From contig CANHVD010000062.1 in the NCBI GenBank assembly GCA_947463775.1, positions 1 to 15,258 of the forward strand: a stretch of 15,258 bases of DNA, given 5' to 3'. Position 1 is the stretch's first letter, and each line of letters begins with the position of its first letter. Of the stretch, positions 15,163 through 15,258 are shown in pieces. A program made the position numbers and the translations under genes. The DNA is from Planctomycetaceae bacterium. GTDB lineage: Bacteria; Planctomycetota; Planctomycetia; Planctomycetales; Planctomycetaceae. The notes under the pieces were generated by a model, which saw nothing but the letters and a program-made list of their open reading frames with translations, had not been told where the DNA came from and did no database searches.

Positions 15163-15258
15163 GGATTCGTGTTGAGTTAATTGCAATGGACGATTGGCAA
15201 AGGAAAAAAGATATACGCGAATATTTAGAAATATTTTATGACGCTTAGATCGAGAGGC
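15163..15258 (-). promoter_or_regulatory. AT-rich upstream region, likely promoter of the ELWxxDGT gene
   Basis: The minus strand is much richer in A and T here than elsewhere in the window. It carries a 7-base inverted repeat, AATATTT/AAATATT (15220-15235), and several -10-like strings (TATATC, TAAAAT). A confident -35/-10 pair cannot be set. The window ends here, so the next gene upstream is unseen. Confidence 0.4.

Noticed and set aside
15186..15186. ATG at 15186 as the start of the ELWxxDGT protein
   Set aside because: It has no ribosome binding site, while the ATG at 15150 has a well-spaced AGGAG and gives an N-terminus more like other planctomycete extracellular proteins.

Overview
The window looks like planctomycete chromosome. 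The reasons are the two large membrane-anchored Hanks-type kinases with lineage-typical N-terminal and sensor domains, an ECF sigma factor of the kinase-linked type just upstream of one of them, and very large secreted repeat proteins, one with the planctomycete LEPR/LEQR-xLLS N-terminal motif and ELWxxDGT repeats. Base composition is moderate. No species can be assigned from the sequence alone.

Layout, left to right. (1) Positions 2-1351, + strand: the 3' end of a secreted, very acidic RTX-type calcium-binding protein, followed by two hairpins, the second a strong intrinsic terminator, then a (GT)10 tract and about 400 bases without a convincing gene. (2) Positions 1915-4770, - strand: a 951-residue transmembrane Ser/Thr kinase with a PEGA-like domain and leucine-rich repeats. 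(3) Positions 4771-5682: a long divergent intergenic region with a perfect 15-bp direct repeat, hairpins and a small dyad next to the kinase start. (4) Positions 5683-6252, + strand: an ECF-like sigma factor. (5) Positions 6392-10084, + strand: a 1230-residue transmembrane Ser/Thr kinase with a WD40 sensor region, apparently interrupted by an SbsA-type Ig-like insert. (6) Positions 10285-15150, - strand: a 1621-residue secreted protein with 16 ELWxxDGT repeats followed by RTX/spacer modules.

How the parts may fit together (inference): the middle is a signalling block of an ECF sigma factor with its adjacent WD40 kinase, divergent from an LRR kinase. It is flanked on both sides by giant secreted repeat proteins that point outward from their own promoters. 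The two flanking proteins share the same 107-residue (321-bp) RTX-plus-spacer module, though they lie on opposite strands about 9 kb apart. A testable reading is that the kinase/sigma block senses envelope or extracellular conditions and controls expression of surface or secreted repeat proteins such as those beside it. No tRNA, rRNA, CRISPR array, transposase or integrase was seen.
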